Part shown: in pieces, positions 1 to 9,244 of the stretch
How positions within the stretch are numbered: position 1 is the first letter of the stretch
How the letters are laid out: each line of letters starts with the position of its first letter
Origin: Gemmatimonadota bacterium
GTDB taxonomy: Bacteria; Gemmatimonadota; Gemmatimonadetes; Longimicrobiales; Gaopeijiaceae
DNA length: 46,984 bases
Direction: 5' to 3'
Assembly (NCBI GenBank): GCA_022825135.1
Contig: JAJDYN010000039.1
Location: 1-46,984, forward strand
Translations under genes and position numbers: made by a program
The notes under the pieces: generated by a model
The model's database searches: none
Seen by the model: the letters and a program-made list of their open reading frames with translations, nothing else
Told to the model about the DNA's origin: nothing

Positions 1-514
<514 letters not shown>

Positions 515-537
515 CAGCATGACTCGCATCGAGTTGG

Positions 538-596
538 ACTCCCGTGATCGGGAGTTCACAGGAAGGATCCGGCACCCGCGTGGCGGGATGTGCCGG
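538..596 (+). other. 23S-5S spacer with two hairpins
   Basis: The 144-base spacer between the two rRNAs holds two clear inverted repeats. ACTCCCG (538-544) pairs with CGGGAGT (549-555) over a 4-base loop. CCGGCAC (569-575) pairs with GTGCCGG (590-596), with an inner CCGC/GCGG stem at 576-586. Such stems are usual sites of rRNA processing; that role is inferred here. Confidence 0.55.
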
Positions 597-658
597 AAAC
601 GCGTCGAACCAACCCCCGGACGCCCGGGACCTTTTCTCATCAGCCCATGGACTCTTGT

Positions 659-775
659 TGCTGGTGACCAGAGCGCGGGGGAAACACCCGTTCCCATCCC
701 GAACACGGCCGTTAAGCCTCGCTGCGCGGATGGTACTGCCGGGGCGACCTGGTGGGAGAGTACGTCGTCGCCAGC
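659..775 (+). rRNA. rrf: 5S ribosomal RNA
   Basis: A 117-base 5S gene. The terminal helix is formed by GCTGGTGAC (660-668) with GTCGCCAGC (767-775). The conserved CCCATCCCGAACACGG-type segment lies at about 693-710, and a GGTGGGAGAGTA-type loop E/helix IV segment at about 750-762. It follows the 23S gene in the usual order and is closed by a terminator directly downstream. The ends are estimated to within one or two bases. Confidence 0.95.
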
Positions 776-787
776 TTCTTTCAGCAG

Positions 788-820
788 CCCCCCGGAGCGC
801 ATCTCCGGGGGGTTCTTTTT
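788..820 (+). terminator. Intrinsic terminator of the rRNA operon
   Basis: CCCCCCGGAG (788-797) and CTCCGGGGGG (803-812) form a perfect 10-bp stem with a 5-base loop. TTCTTTTT (813-820) follows immediately. It sits 13 bases after the 5S gene and 20 bases before the era start codon, so era should need its own promoter or read-through. Confidence 0.93.
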
Positions 821-839
821 CACTCCTGGACGCGCCCCG

Positions 840-1757
840 ATGAACGACACCCGGGCCGGCACCGTGACGCTTGCGGGTGCTCCCAACGTCGGCAAGTCGA
901 CGCTGCTCAACGCCCTTGTGGGTGAAGAGCTGAGCATTGTCACGCCCAAGCCGCAAACTACCTGGCAGCAGGTGGCCGGGATCTACTCGAACCGGGCGCA
1001 CCAGATCATCTTCATCGACACTCCGGGCCTGTTTGCCGCACGTGACCTGTTTCACAGGGGCATGGTGGCAACAGCATACCGGGCGATCGAGGACGCGGAT
1101 GTCGTGCTGGCGGTGCTGGACGCGGTCGCGTTGCGCAGGCACAGGGGGTGGGGTGTGCTGCGCGCGCTGCTGGAACAGGCGCCGGCCCGGCAAATGGCGG
1201 CGCTGAACAAGATCGACGCGGTTCCGGTGAGGGCGGTCGAAGCGCTGGTGGCGGAAGCGGAGCGGAAGCTCGGTGCCCGGGTCTTCCCGATCTCGGCGCT
1301 CGACGGCACCGGGGTGGAGGCGCTGCGCGAGGCCCTGCAGGCCGAGCTGCCGCGATCGCCCTTCCTGTTTCCGCCTGACCTCATCGCCTCCGAGCCGATG
1401 CGCTTCTTCGTAGCGGAACTGGTTCGCGAGAGTGTGTTCGAGTTGTACCGCCAGGAGATACCGTATTCCGTCTTCTGCCGGCTCGAGCAGTTCCGCGAAG
1501 ACGACGATCCCGTCTATATTCAGGCCATGTTGTACGTGGAGAGGTCGTCTCAGAAGGGGATTCTGATCGGAGACGGCGGGCGCGCGATCCGTGAACTCGG
1601 TTCTCGAGCTCGGACCAAAATCGAACGTTTCGTCGACCGGCGGGTGTACCTTGACCTGCGGGTGAAGGTGCTCGCCGGGTGGCGGCGCAAGCGTGGACAC
1701 CTTCGGAGATTGGGCTTTGCCGTTCCCCGCGATCACGAGACGCAGCGATCTCGCTAG
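840..1757 (+). CDS. era: GTPase Era
   Basis: A 305-residue Ras-like GTPase with a C-terminal KH domain, acting in 16S rRNA maturation and 30S assembly. G1 GAPNVGKS is at residues 13-20, G3 DTPG at 60-63 and G4 NKID at 123-126. The KH loop GDGGRAIRELG starts near 244, followed by the KVLAGWRRK tail. The length is normal for Era. The reading frame stays open upstream to 429 through the 5S gene, so the ATG at 840, just after the terminator, is taken as the start; no strong Shine-Dalgarno site is seen. The effector loop reads PKPQTTWQQ, with Trp42 where Era usually has Arg (QTTR). Confidence 0.95.
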   Translation: MNDTRAGTVTLAGAPNVGKSTLLNALVGEELSIVTPKPQTTWQQVAGIYSNRAHQIIFIDTPGLFAARDLFHRGMVATAYRAIEDADVVLAVLDAVALRRHRGWGVLRALLEQAPARQMAALNKIDAVPVRAVEALVAEAERKLGARVFPISALDGTGVEALREALQAELPRSPFLFPPDLIASEPMRFFVAELVRESVFELYRQEIPYSVFCRLEQFREDDDPVYIQAMLYVERSSQKGILIGDGGRAIRELGSRARTKIERFVDRRVYLDLRVKVLAGWRRKRGHLRRLGFAVPRDHETQRSR

Positions 1758-2817
1758 CAGTCCGCGGGGAGTTCGTTGGCGGGCTGCAAGCAGTCCGTGG
1801 GCTGCTCGCTCGCTCGCTCTGTGGCTGCTGCTCGCGGTGGTATGGCCCGCGCCGGCGGCCACACAGGACGGGGAGTTCGCGGCGGCGGCCAACGCCTCCG
1901 CCACCGTCGCGCGTAGGATGCCATCCACCGAGGGGGCCCTCTTTCTGATCCTTCCGGTGGGCGCCCAGGGAATCGCGATGGGTCGCGCGATGACCGCGCT
2001 GCCGTCCCAGGAGAGCGCGTTCTGGAACCCCGCCGGGCTTGCCCAGGTGCGGGATCGCCGGTTCTTCCTGTATCGGGGCGATCAGCTCGCGGGCAGGGCG
2101 ACCGCCTTCTCCTTTCTCATGGGCCGGGAATCGGTGGGCACGCTGGGGATATCCTATCAGGAACTGGATGTCGGGGATCAGCAGATGACCGGCATCGGAG
2201 GCGAAGTGCTCGGTTCGCTGAGCGTACGCGGATACCAGGCGGTGGTGTCGTTCGCAACCGAGTTGGTCGATCGGGTGAGCGTGGGGACCAACTTCAAGAT
2301 GGTGCAGTTCCGCATCGGTTGCCGCGGGCAGTGCCTGGACCAGGGAGTGACCGCGACCACATACGCGGTGGACGCCGGCGCCCAGGCGACCTTCTCGGAC
2401 GGCGTGCCGCTTCGGATCGGGCTGATGATCGCGCACCTGGGCCCGGACCTTCAGGTCGTCAACGCCGAACAGGCGGATCCGTTGCCGGTGCGGGCGCGTC
2501 TGGCGGCCGCGTACGACATTCTGGACCACTTTGACGAGCAGCCGGCGTTTGATCTTCGATTCACGGCGGAACTGGAGGAGCGGTGGCGCGACCTGGGGTC
2601 GCCCTCGGTTCATGTGGGCACCGAAATCGCCACCACAGGAAGCGAGACCCTGTCCGTCCGCCTGGGCTACGCCTGGCGCGACGGAGAGGGCGAGGCGGCG
2701 CTCGGGCTCGGTCTCCGCGTCGGCCGCTTTGATCTGGGTATCGCCCGGTCCCTCACCCGGACGTCGCTCGCGACCGGTTCCGAGCCCGTCCACGTGAGCC
2801 TGGGCGTGGTTTTCTGA
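1693..2817 (+). CDS. PorV/PorQ-like (UPF0164-type) outer-membrane protein
   Basis: Predicted product of 374 residues. After a long N-terminus there is a hydrophobic signal segment (about 37-55, RSLALWLLLAVVW, ending near PAATQDG). Next comes a region typical of the PorV/UPF0164 barrel family (GAQGIAMGRAMTAL, then SAFWNPAGLA, about 94-118), followed by alternating beta-strands to a terminal VHVSLGVVF. In Bacteroidota such proteins belong to or resemble type IX secretion components; that role is not shown here. The ATG overlaps era by 65 bases, so the true start may be a later non-ATG codon close to the signal segment. The stop overlaps the next gene's start (TGATG). Confidence 0.75.
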   Translation: MDTFGDWALPFPAITRRSDLASSPRGVRWRAASSPWAARSLALWLLLAVVWPAPAATQDGEFAAAANASATVARRMPSTEGALFLILPVGAQGIAMGRAMTALPSQESAFWNPAGLAQVRDRRFFLYRGDQLAGRATAFSFLMGRESVGTLGISYQELDVGDQQMTGIGGEVLGSLSVRGYQAVVSFATELVDRVSVGTNFKMVQFRIGCRGQCLDQGVTATTYAVDAGAQATFSDGVPLRIGLMIAHLGPDLQVVNAEQADPLPVRARLAAAYDILDHFDEQPAFDLRFTAELEERWRDLGSPSVHVGTEIATTGSETLSVRLGYAWRDGEGEAALGLGLRVGRFDLGIARSLTRTSLATGSEPVHVSLGVVF

Positions 2818-3893
2818 TGGATTTCGACGCACATCGGCCATCGACAACGCCGATGCCCCGTTGCCCGTTCTGTCCCGCGCTCCCCACCGGGCCGGCGGAG
2901 TTGACCCGGTCCGTGCGCCGCGGTCTTGCCTGGACGGCCCTCGTGTTGCCGGTGGTCGGTCCCACGGATGTTGCGAGTCAGAGTCCCGTTGAACTGCGGC
3001 GGTTGCCCTCGCCCGTCTGGGAAGCGGCGCTGACAGGCGCATATCCGGACTGGCCTCCCGGCGGAGAACGGAGTGCGGCATCACCCGCCGTTCCATGGGC
3101 GCGAGGCGGGCTCAGCGTCGCCGTTGGTCCCGGAGCAAGCCCTCTGCCCGGGCAGGATGCCGCCCCGGCCGGCCAGGGTGTCCCGGAGACGATCTCCCCG
3201 ACCCGGGCCCTCCTCTATTCGGGAGTGCTTCCGGGATGGGGACAGCGACGCCTGGACAGAGGTCGGTGGTGGGGGTTTCTGGCCGTGGAGGTCGTCGGAT
3301 GGGGCTTGCTGTTCGACAGGCAACGAACGGGGCACGACTTCCGCACCCGCTACCGCGATCTCGCCTGGTTCGTCGCGCGGCGCGGAACGCTGGGGGAACG
3401 CATCGACGGGGATTTCGAATACTACGAGGCGCTGGGCAAGTACCGGGCTTCGGGAGCCTTCGACGCGGATCCCTACATGGGCGGTGTTCAACCCGAAACC
3501 GATACCACCACCTTCAACGGAGCCATCTGGTCGCTGGCAAACGAGATCTTCCTGGTGCCCGGAGAGCAGGGACCGCTCGGGCCGGGTTCGCCGGAGTACG
3601 AACATGCCATGGAGTACTATGCCAGCCGGAGCATCGGCCCGGAGTTGCAGTGGGACTGGAACGGCGACGACGTCAGTCGCGCCGAGTACGACAGACTGAT
3701 CGGCAGAAGCGATGCTGCGCTGCGCCAGGTCACGACCGTCGTCGGCGTCATCCTGGCGAATCATCTGGCCGCAGCCATCGACGCCTTCATCACGGCTCGG
3801 CTGCGCACCGTGGATTCCACGGCCGGGTTCCGCCTGGTCGCGGTACCGGAGGCGCACGGTCGCTGGTGGGTGGGCGGACAACTGTTTCCGTGA
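2817..3893 (+). CDS. DUF5683-like envelope protein
   Basis: Predicted product of 358 residues. A basic stretch and hydrophobic segment (about 32-52) suggest export. A proline/glycine-rich linker is followed by PTRALLYSGVLPGWGQRRLDRGRWWGF (about 127-153; key residues S, PGWGQ, G), the usual start of DUF5683 domains. A second hydrophobic segment lies near 310-325 (TTVVGVILANHLAAAIDAF). The function is unknown in the family. Its start overlaps the stop of the PorV-like gene, so the two are probably translated together. A later ATG at 2853 is an alternative start. Confidence 0.65.
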   Translation: MDFDAHRPSTTPMPRCPFCPALPTGPAELTRSVRRGLAWTALVLPVVGPTDVASQSPVELRRLPSPVWEAALTGAYPDWPPGGERSAASPAVPWARGGLSVAVGPGASPLPGQDAAPAGQGVPETISPTRALLYSGVLPGWGQRRLDRGRWWGFLAVEVVGWGLLFDRQRTGHDFRTRYRDLAWFVARRGTLGERIDGDFEYYEALGKYRASGAFDADPYMGGVQPETDTTTFNGAIWSLANEIFLVPGEQGPLGPGSPEYEHAMEYYASRSIGPELQWDWNGDDVSRAEYDRLIGRSDAALRQVTTVVGVILANHLAAAIDAFITARLRTVDSTAGFRLVAVPEAHGRWWVGGQLFP

Positions 3894-4001
3894 TCCATCC
3901 GAAGCGTACGGCGCCGCCCATCCGGCGGATCATGGCGCGCCTCCCGGGGTGAGCCTAGTCTGTTGCGAGATGTCGCCGCTTGAGCCCGGAGGTGGTTTCC
4001 C

Positions 4002-4466
4002 TTGACATTCCACGCCGTATTCACGGTCCGCTGCCCGGCCTGTTCGGCACGGTATCCGGTCGATTCGGGCAAGGTGCCGGCAGGAGGCGTCCGGGCCCGC
4101 TGCGGCAAGTGCCCGAAAGTCTTCCTGGTGGAGGTGCCCGGTGTGCGCGTGCGTGGCAGGGCGGCGCCCGTCGCGCCTTCGACCGGGCCGCGGGACGGCG
4201 AGGCGCCGAGACCCTTCGCCGCAGCCGACGCCGCCGACCGGGCCGCGCGCCTTGCGCGGGTGCTCGTCTCCGACATGATCCGGTACCATCGGGACCGGTA
4301 TGATCGCGCGCTCGCACGAGGAACGCTCAGGGAAGACTTCGCCGAAGAGATTCGGCGTTCGTGGTCGGAATACGTCCGGCGGGTGGGAGAGGACCTCGCC
4401 CACGACAGTCGTTATTTTCAGGACGAACTCAACACGACTCTGGCCCGCGGGGAGCAGCTCTTCTGA
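4002..4466 (+). CDS. MJ0042-type zinc-ribbon protein
   Basis: A 154-residue protein starting at TTG, with a strong GGAGG at 3988-3992 nine bases upstream. Residues 10-45 form a zinc ribbon: CPAC, then YPVDSGKVPAGG, then CGKC and F. This is the N-terminal domain seen in many delta-proteobacterial and related envelope or regulatory proteins. A Pro/Ala/Arg-rich linker follows, then a helical, charged C-terminus (about 80-154) with no recognised domain. No transmembrane segment is visible. It sits alone between the DUF5683-like gene and prfB; its role is unknown. Confidence 0.7.
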   Translation: MTFHAVFTVRCPACSARYPVDSGKVPAGGVRARCGKCPKVFLVEVPGVRVRGRAAPVAPSTGPRDGEAPRPFAAADAADRAARLARVLVSDMIRYHRDRYDRALARGTLREDFAEEIRRSWSEYVRRVGEDLAHDSRYFQDELNTTLARGEQLF

Positions 4467-4509
4467 GAGCCGGACGCTCTTCGGGCGGGGCAGTTCAACG
4501 ATCGGATCC

Positions 4510-5620
4510 ATGAATAACGAAGCCATCGAACACCTGCGTGACCTCGAAGCCAGGATCTCCGAACTTCGGAGGTATCTTTGACATCGACGCCCGCGAGCAG
4601 AAACTGGATGAACTGGAGCAGGCGCGGTCCAGCGAGCGGTTCTGGGCCAATCCGGAGGAGGCGCGGCGGCTCATCGCCGATGCCAATCGGCTGAAGACGT
4701 GGGTGGCGCCGTGGCGGGAGCTCGCGGCCGCCGCGGAAGAGCTGGGCGAGTGGGCGGAGGTGCTGGCCGTGGAGGAAGACGAGGAGATCGAGGCGCAATG
4801 GGCGTCCGACATCGAGTCGCTGGCCGGGGGCGTGAGCCGCCTCGAACTCCGCACCATGCTTCAGGGCGAGGACGATCACCGCGGAGCGCTCCTCACGGTC
4901 CATCCGGGCGCGGGCGGCCTGGAGTCGCAGGACTGGGCCGAGATGCTCCTGCGCATGTACACGCGCTGGGCGGAGCGGCGCGGATGCAGCCTCAAGGTGC
5001 TCGACCTTCAGCCTGCGGAGGAGGCCGGCATCAAGAGCGCCGCGCTCGAAATCGAAGGCGACCATGCCTACGGGTACCTGAAGGCGGAGAACGGGGTACA
5101 CCGGCTGGTGCGCATATCACCCTTCGATTCCCAGTCGCGCCGGCACACTTCGTTCGCCAGCGTCTTCGTGTACCCCGTGATCGACAATGAAATCGAGGTC
5201 GACATCGACGAAGCCGACCTGCGCGTGGATACCTTCCGCGCGTCCGGGGCAGGGGGGCAGCACGTGAACAAGACGGATTCCGCCATCCGCATCACGCACC
5301 TGCCCACCGGCATCGTGGTGTCGTGCCAGCAGGAGCGCTCGCAGCACAAGAACCGGGCGACGGCGATGAAGATGTTGCGCGCCGCGCTCCATCGGAGAGC
5401 GATGGAGGAGCGCGAGCGCGAACGCGAGGCTCTGGAAGCCACCAAGTCCGACAACGCCTGGGCCAACCAGATCCGCTCGTACGTGTTCCAACCCTATACG
5501 ATGGTCAACGATCACCGCACGAGCGTGAAGATCGGCGATGTCCAGAAGGTGATGGACGGAAGGATCGATCCCTTCATCGAAGCCTACCTGAAACAGTTCG
5601 GAGCGGCCGGGGTCGGATAA
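4510..5620 (+). CDS. prfB: Peptide chain release factor 2, expressed by programmed +1 frameshift
   Basis: RF2 recognises UGA and UAA and releases the finished peptide. The first 23 codons from the ATG at 4510 (MNNEAIEHLRDLEARIS...) end at an in-frame TGA (4579-4581). The rest lies in the +1 frame from 4580 to the stop at 5620, giving about 369 residues if read as 4510-4578 joined to 4580-5620. The RF2 specificity tripeptide SPF is at 203-205 and the catalytic GGQ at 248-250, within two residues of E. coli numbering. The upstream Shine-Dalgarno site is weak. A caller without frameshift handling would wrongly start it at 4538. Confidence 0.96.
4568..4582 (+). promoter_or_regulatory. RF2 autoregulatory +1 frameshift site
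   Basis: GGAGG (4568-4572) lies three bases before CTT TGA C (4576-4582), the same arrangement as the E. coli prfB site. The internal Shine-Dalgarno pairs with 16S rRNA and the tRNA slips from CUU to UUU. This happens mostly when RF2 is scarce and UGA is read slowly, so RF2 controls its own level. The mechanism is known from E. coli; the elements are directly visible here. Confidence 0.95.
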
Positions 5621-5645
5621 ACCGGTCTTCCCACCCGGACCCGCA

Positions 5646-7217
5646 ATGACGCAATCGACCAGAGCCAGACCCGACCCCGGCGCACCCTCCTCAGTCAGCG
5701 ACCTCGAGCGGAGCATGCGCTCTCGCATGGACAAGCTGGAGCGCCTGCGAGAACGCGGGATCGAGGCATTCGCCTACCGCTACGAGCGCACCCACGAGGC
5801 CAGGGAAGCCGCCGCCGCGTTCGAGGCCGCGGAAGCGGCGGGAACGCTGTCGGAGCGGGGGCAGGGAGCGGAAGTACGCGTCGGCGGCCGCATGGTCGCC
5901 TTTCGGAGTCACGGGAAGAGCGCGTTCGCCGATCTGGAAGACGGATCGGGACGCATTCAGGTGTACTTCCGCAGGAACCAGCTGGGGGAGCAGGCGTTCG
6001 AGGATCTGGACCTCCTCGATCTGGGGGACTGGATCGGCGCGCGCGGCTGGCTCTTCCGTACGCGCATGGGCGAAGTGACGGTGCAGGTTTCCGACTGGAC
6101 GCTGCTGACCAAGGCGCTCAGGCCGCTCCCGCTGGGCAAGTCCGAGGTGGACGCCGCGACCGGGCGGCGGGTTTCCCACAGCGGCTTCGCCGATACCGAA
6201 GCCCGCTACCGCCAGCGCTACGCCGACCTGGCGGTCAACCCCGAGGTGCGGAAGGTCTTCCGCGCCCGCTCGCAGGTCGTGGGCACGGCCCGCAGCGTTC
6301 TGGACGCCCACGGCTTCCTGGAGGTGGAGACGCCGGTGCTCCAGCCCCTCTACGGCGGGGCCACGGCCCGTCCCTTCGTGACCCACCACCACGCGCTCGA
6401 CCGCCGGCTCTACCTGCGCATCGCCGACGAACTCTACCTGAAGCGACTCATCGTGGGGGGCTTCGAGCGTGTCTATGAGGTCTCCAAGGACTTTCGCAAC
6501 GAGGGCCTGAGCCGGTTTCACAATCCCGAGTTCACCATGCTCGAGTTCTACCAGGCGTTCGCGGACTATCACGACATGATGGACCTGGTGGAGGAGCTCG
6601 TCGCGGAGATCGCGGCGGCGGTCGCGGGGGCGCGTACCCTCACCTACCAGGGGGAACGCATCTCGCTGGCCCCGCCCTTCAGGCGCATCCGGCTCGTCGA
6701 GGCACTGGGCGAAGCACTGGGCGACGACCCTCTGGAGCTGGAGGACGACCAGCTGCGGGCCCGCGCGAAGGCACTCCGCCTCCCCGACATCGAGAACGCG
6801 GGGCGCGGCAAGCTGATCGACAAGCTCTTCGACGTGCTGGTGCAGAAGGACCTGCGTGCGCCCACCTTCGTCGTGGATCATCCCCGGGAACTTTCCCCGC
6901 TGGCCAAGGCCAAGCGCGGCGATGCGCGTCTCACGGAGCGCTTCGAGCTGTTCGTGCTGGGCACCGAGATCGCAAACGCGTTCTCCGAACTCAACGACCC
7001 CCTCGACCAGCGGGCGCGCTTCGAGGATCAGGCCCGGCTGGCGGCGGGTGGAGACGACGAAGCTCACCGGGTCGACGAGGACTACATCCGCGCCCTGGAA
7101 TACGGGATGCCGCCCACCGGCGGCGTCGGCGTCGGCATCGACCGGCTCACGATGCTGCTGACCGACCAACCCTCCATTCGGGACGTGATTCTCTTCCCCA
7201 TCCTGAGGTCCGAGTGA
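5646..7217 (+). CDS. lysS: Lysine--tRNA ligase, class II
   Basis: A 523-residue class II synthetase charging tRNA-Lys. An N-terminal helical extension precedes the OB-fold anticodon-binding domain (about 78-175; RVGGRMVAFRSHGKSAF). The catalytic core has motif 2 around FRNEGLSRFHNPEFT (283 onward) and motif 3 GVGVGIDRLTMLL (about 493-505). Length and motif order are normal. The gene begins 25 bases after prfB with only a weak Shine-Dalgarno site; prfB-lysS adjacency is common in bacteria. Confidence 0.96.
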   Translation: MTQSTRARPDPGAPSSVSDLERSMRSRMDKLERLRERGIEAFAYRYERTHEAREAAAAFEAAEAAGTLSERGQGAEVRVGGRMVAFRSHGKSAFADLEDGSGRIQVYFRRNQLGEQAFEDLDLLDLGDWIGARGWLFRTRMGEVTVQVSDWTLLTKALRPLPLGKSEVDAATGRRVSHSGFADTEARYRQRYADLAVNPEVRKVFRARSQVVGTARSVLDAHGFLEVETPVLQPLYGGATARPFVTHHHALDRRLYLRIADELYLKRLIVGGFERVYEVSKDFRNEGLSRFHNPEFTMLEFYQAFADYHDMMDLVEELVAEIAAAVAGARTLTYQGERISLAPPFRRIRLVEALGEALGDDPLELEDDQLRARAKALRLPDIENAGRGKLIDKLFDVLVQKDLRAPTFVVDHPRELSPLAKAKRGDARLTERFELFVLGTEIANAFSELNDPLDQRARFEDQARLAAGGDDEAHRVDEDYIRALEYGMPPTGGVGVGIDRLTMLLTDQPSIRDVILFPILRSE

Positions 7218-7233
7218 GCGGAGGAACGGAGGG

Positions 7234-8481
7234 TTGAGACGTCTGGACTGGTACATTGCGCGGCGGTACCTGGCGGCGCCCAGGCGGGGACGCTTCCTGT
7301 CGCTCATCACCTGGATCGCGCTCGGCGGCGTAACCCTCGGGGTCATGGCGCTGGTGATCGTGATCTCCGTCATGAACGGGATGCAGGAGGAGTTGCGGGC
7401 GAAGATCCTGGGGTCCAACCCCCATGTGCTGGTGCTGCAGACGGGCACCTCGCTGCGCATGGACGGCTGGGAGCAGGTGCTCGACCGTGTCCGCACCGTC
7501 GATGCCGTCGCGGGAGCCGCTCCCTTCGTCGTCACCAGCGTCGGCATCCAGCGCGCCGGGTACGCGCAGACGGCCGACCTCTACGGGGTCCTGCCGCAAC
7601 CGGAAGGCGTGCCCGTAACCGATTTCGAGCGCGATCTGCAGGACGGCGTGTACTCCCTCGGCGAGACCGGGTCGGGCTATCCTCCCGTGCTCGTGGGGAG
7701 TCTGCTGGCGCAGCGCATGCAGCTCTTCAAGGGCGACACGCTGGTACTGGTGTCGCTCGAGAACGTCAACGAGAGTCCCCTTGGCGGTCTGTACCCAACG
7801 GTTCGCCAGTTCGAGATGGCGGGGTCGTTCACCACGGGCATGTACGAGTACGACCTGCGCAACATCTACACGACGCTTGCGGCAGCCCAGGACCTGCTCG
7901 GCATCGCGGGCGCGAACCAGGTCGGCGGCATCGCCGTGCGGGTGGAGGATCTGTGGGAAGCCGACGCGGTGGGCCGCGAGATCCGCGCCGCCGTCGGGCC
8001 GGGCCATTTCATCGAGAGCTGGATGACGACCAACCGGTCGTTCTTCTCCGCCCTCAAGCTCGAGGAACTGGCGATGGGGGTCATCCTCGGCCTGATCGTC
8101 GTGGTGGCTGCCTTCAACGTCGTGAGCACGCTGGTCATGGTCGTGGTGGACCGGACCCGGGAGATCGGAATACTCAAGTCCATGGGCATGACCGACCGCG
8201 CGATTCTCCGCGTCTTCCGCCTGCAGGGGCTCTGGATCGGCATGATCGGGACTTCGCTGGGAGTGGGCCTGGGCCTGGTGATGGCCTGGGCGCTCGACCG
8301 CTACCAGTTCATCTCGATTCCGGCCGATCTCTACTATCTGGATCATCTGCCCGTGGCAGTGGACGTGCTGGACGTGGCGACCATCATCATGGTGAGCATG
8401 GGCATTACGTTCCTGGCCACCCTCTATCCCGCCTCCCGCGCGGCCGGTCTCCGGCCCGTGGAGGCGATTCGCCATGAGTGA
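7234..8481 (+). CDS. lolC: Lipoprotein-releasing ABC transporter permease (LolC/LolE family)
   Basis: A 415-residue inner-membrane permease of the MacB/LolCE type. One N-terminal transmembrane segment (about 22-45, FLSLITWIALGGVTLGVMALVIVI) is followed by a large periplasmic domain (about 50-270). Three C-terminal membrane segments follow, with the typical FNVVSTLVMVVVDRTREIGI around 290-310. Together with LolD it would extract mature lipoproteins from the inner membrane for transfer to the outer membrane. The start is TTG at 7234, with purine-rich GAGGAA and GGAGG upstream. Only one permease gene is present, so it may act as a homodimer (LolF-like) or pair with a gene elsewhere. Confidence 0.88.
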   Translation: MRRLDWYIARRYLAAPRRGRFLSLITWIALGGVTLGVMALVIVISVMNGMQEELRAKILGSNPHVLVLQTGTSLRMDGWEQVLDRVRTVDAVAGAAPFVVTSVGIQRAGYAQTADLYGVLPQPEGVPVTDFERDLQDGVYSLGETGSGYPPVLVGSLLAQRMQLFKGDTLVLVSLENVNESPLGGLYPTVRQFEMAGSFTTGMYEYDLRNIYTTLAAAQDLLGIAGANQVGGIAVRVEDLWEADAVGREIRAAVGPGHFIESWMTTNRSFFSALKLEELAMGVILGLIVVVAAFNVVSTLVMVVVDRTREIGILKSMGMTDRAILRVFRLQGLWIGMIGTSLGVGLGLVMAWALDRYQFISIPADLYYLDHLPVAVDVLDVATIIMVSMGITFLATLYPASRAAGLRPVEAIRHE

Positions 8482-9244
8482 CGAGGGACGGTCCACCGGC
8501 CTGAGCCCCGGCAATGGAGCGACCCGGGATCCCCAGGGGGTCCACGACCCCGTCCTGCTTCCCCTCGAGGCCCGTTCGCTGGTGCGCACGTTCGTGGGGG
8601 GCAACGGAAGTGAACTCCGTGTTCTGCGGGGGGTAGACCTGCGAGTTCACGTGGGCGAGGCGGTCTCGGTCACCGGCGCGAGCGGCGCGGGCAAGAGCAC
8701 GCTGCTCCACCTGCTGGGGGCGCTCGACCGGCCGACCGCGGGAGAAGTCCTGGTCGACGGGACGCCGCTGTCCGGGCTGGACGACGAATCCGTCTGCAGA
8801 ATCCGAAACCATCACGTGGGTTTCGTGTTTCAGTTCCACCATCTGCTGCGCGACTTCACCGCACTCGAGAACGTGATGATGCCCCGACTCATTGCCGGCC
8901 GCACTCGACCGGAAGCCGAGGATGGCGCGCGCCGCCTCCTCGAGTCGGTGGGCCTCGGTGAACGCCTCGAGCACAGGCCCCGACAGCTCTCGGGGGGAGA
9001 GCAGCAGCGGGTTGCGGTGGCCCGGGCGCTCGCCAACGACCCGGTGGTGCTCCTGGCCGACGAACCCAGCGGGAATCTCGACCGCCGGACCAGCGAGCAG
9101 CTGCACGACCTCCTCTTTCAACTGAAGGACGACCGCGACCTTGCGATGGTCCTCGTAACCCACAATCGCGCGCTGGCCGCGCGGGCGGACCGTGTTCTGC
9201 AGTTGGACAACGGCGTACTGGGGGAGGGAGACGGATCCCTGTGA
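8474..9244 (+). CDS. lolD: Lipoprotein-releasing ABC transporter ATP-binding protein LolD
   Basis: A 256-residue ABC ATPase of the LolD/MacB class. Walker A GASGAGKST starts near 68 with Lys74, the LSGGEQQRVAVARAL signature is at 172-186, and Walker B VVLLADEPSGNLD follows. A roughly 25-residue N-terminal extension precedes the usual fold. The ATG overlaps the permease stop by 8 bases, which supports one transporter made from both genes. The C-terminus is read through a GTGA overlap into mcsA. Confidence 0.92.
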   Translation: MSDEGRSTGLSPGNGATRDPQGVHDPVLLPLEARSLVRTFVGGNGSELRVLRGVDLRVHVGEAVSVTGASGAGKSTLLHLLGALDRPTAGEVLVDGTPLSGLDDESVCRIRNHHVGFVFQFHHLLRDFTALENVMMPRLIAGRTRPEAEDGARRLLESVGLGERLEHRPRQLSGGEQQRVAVARALANDPVVLLADEPSGNLDRRTSEQLHDLLFQLKDDRDLAMVLVTHNRALAARADRVLQLDNGVLGEGDGSL

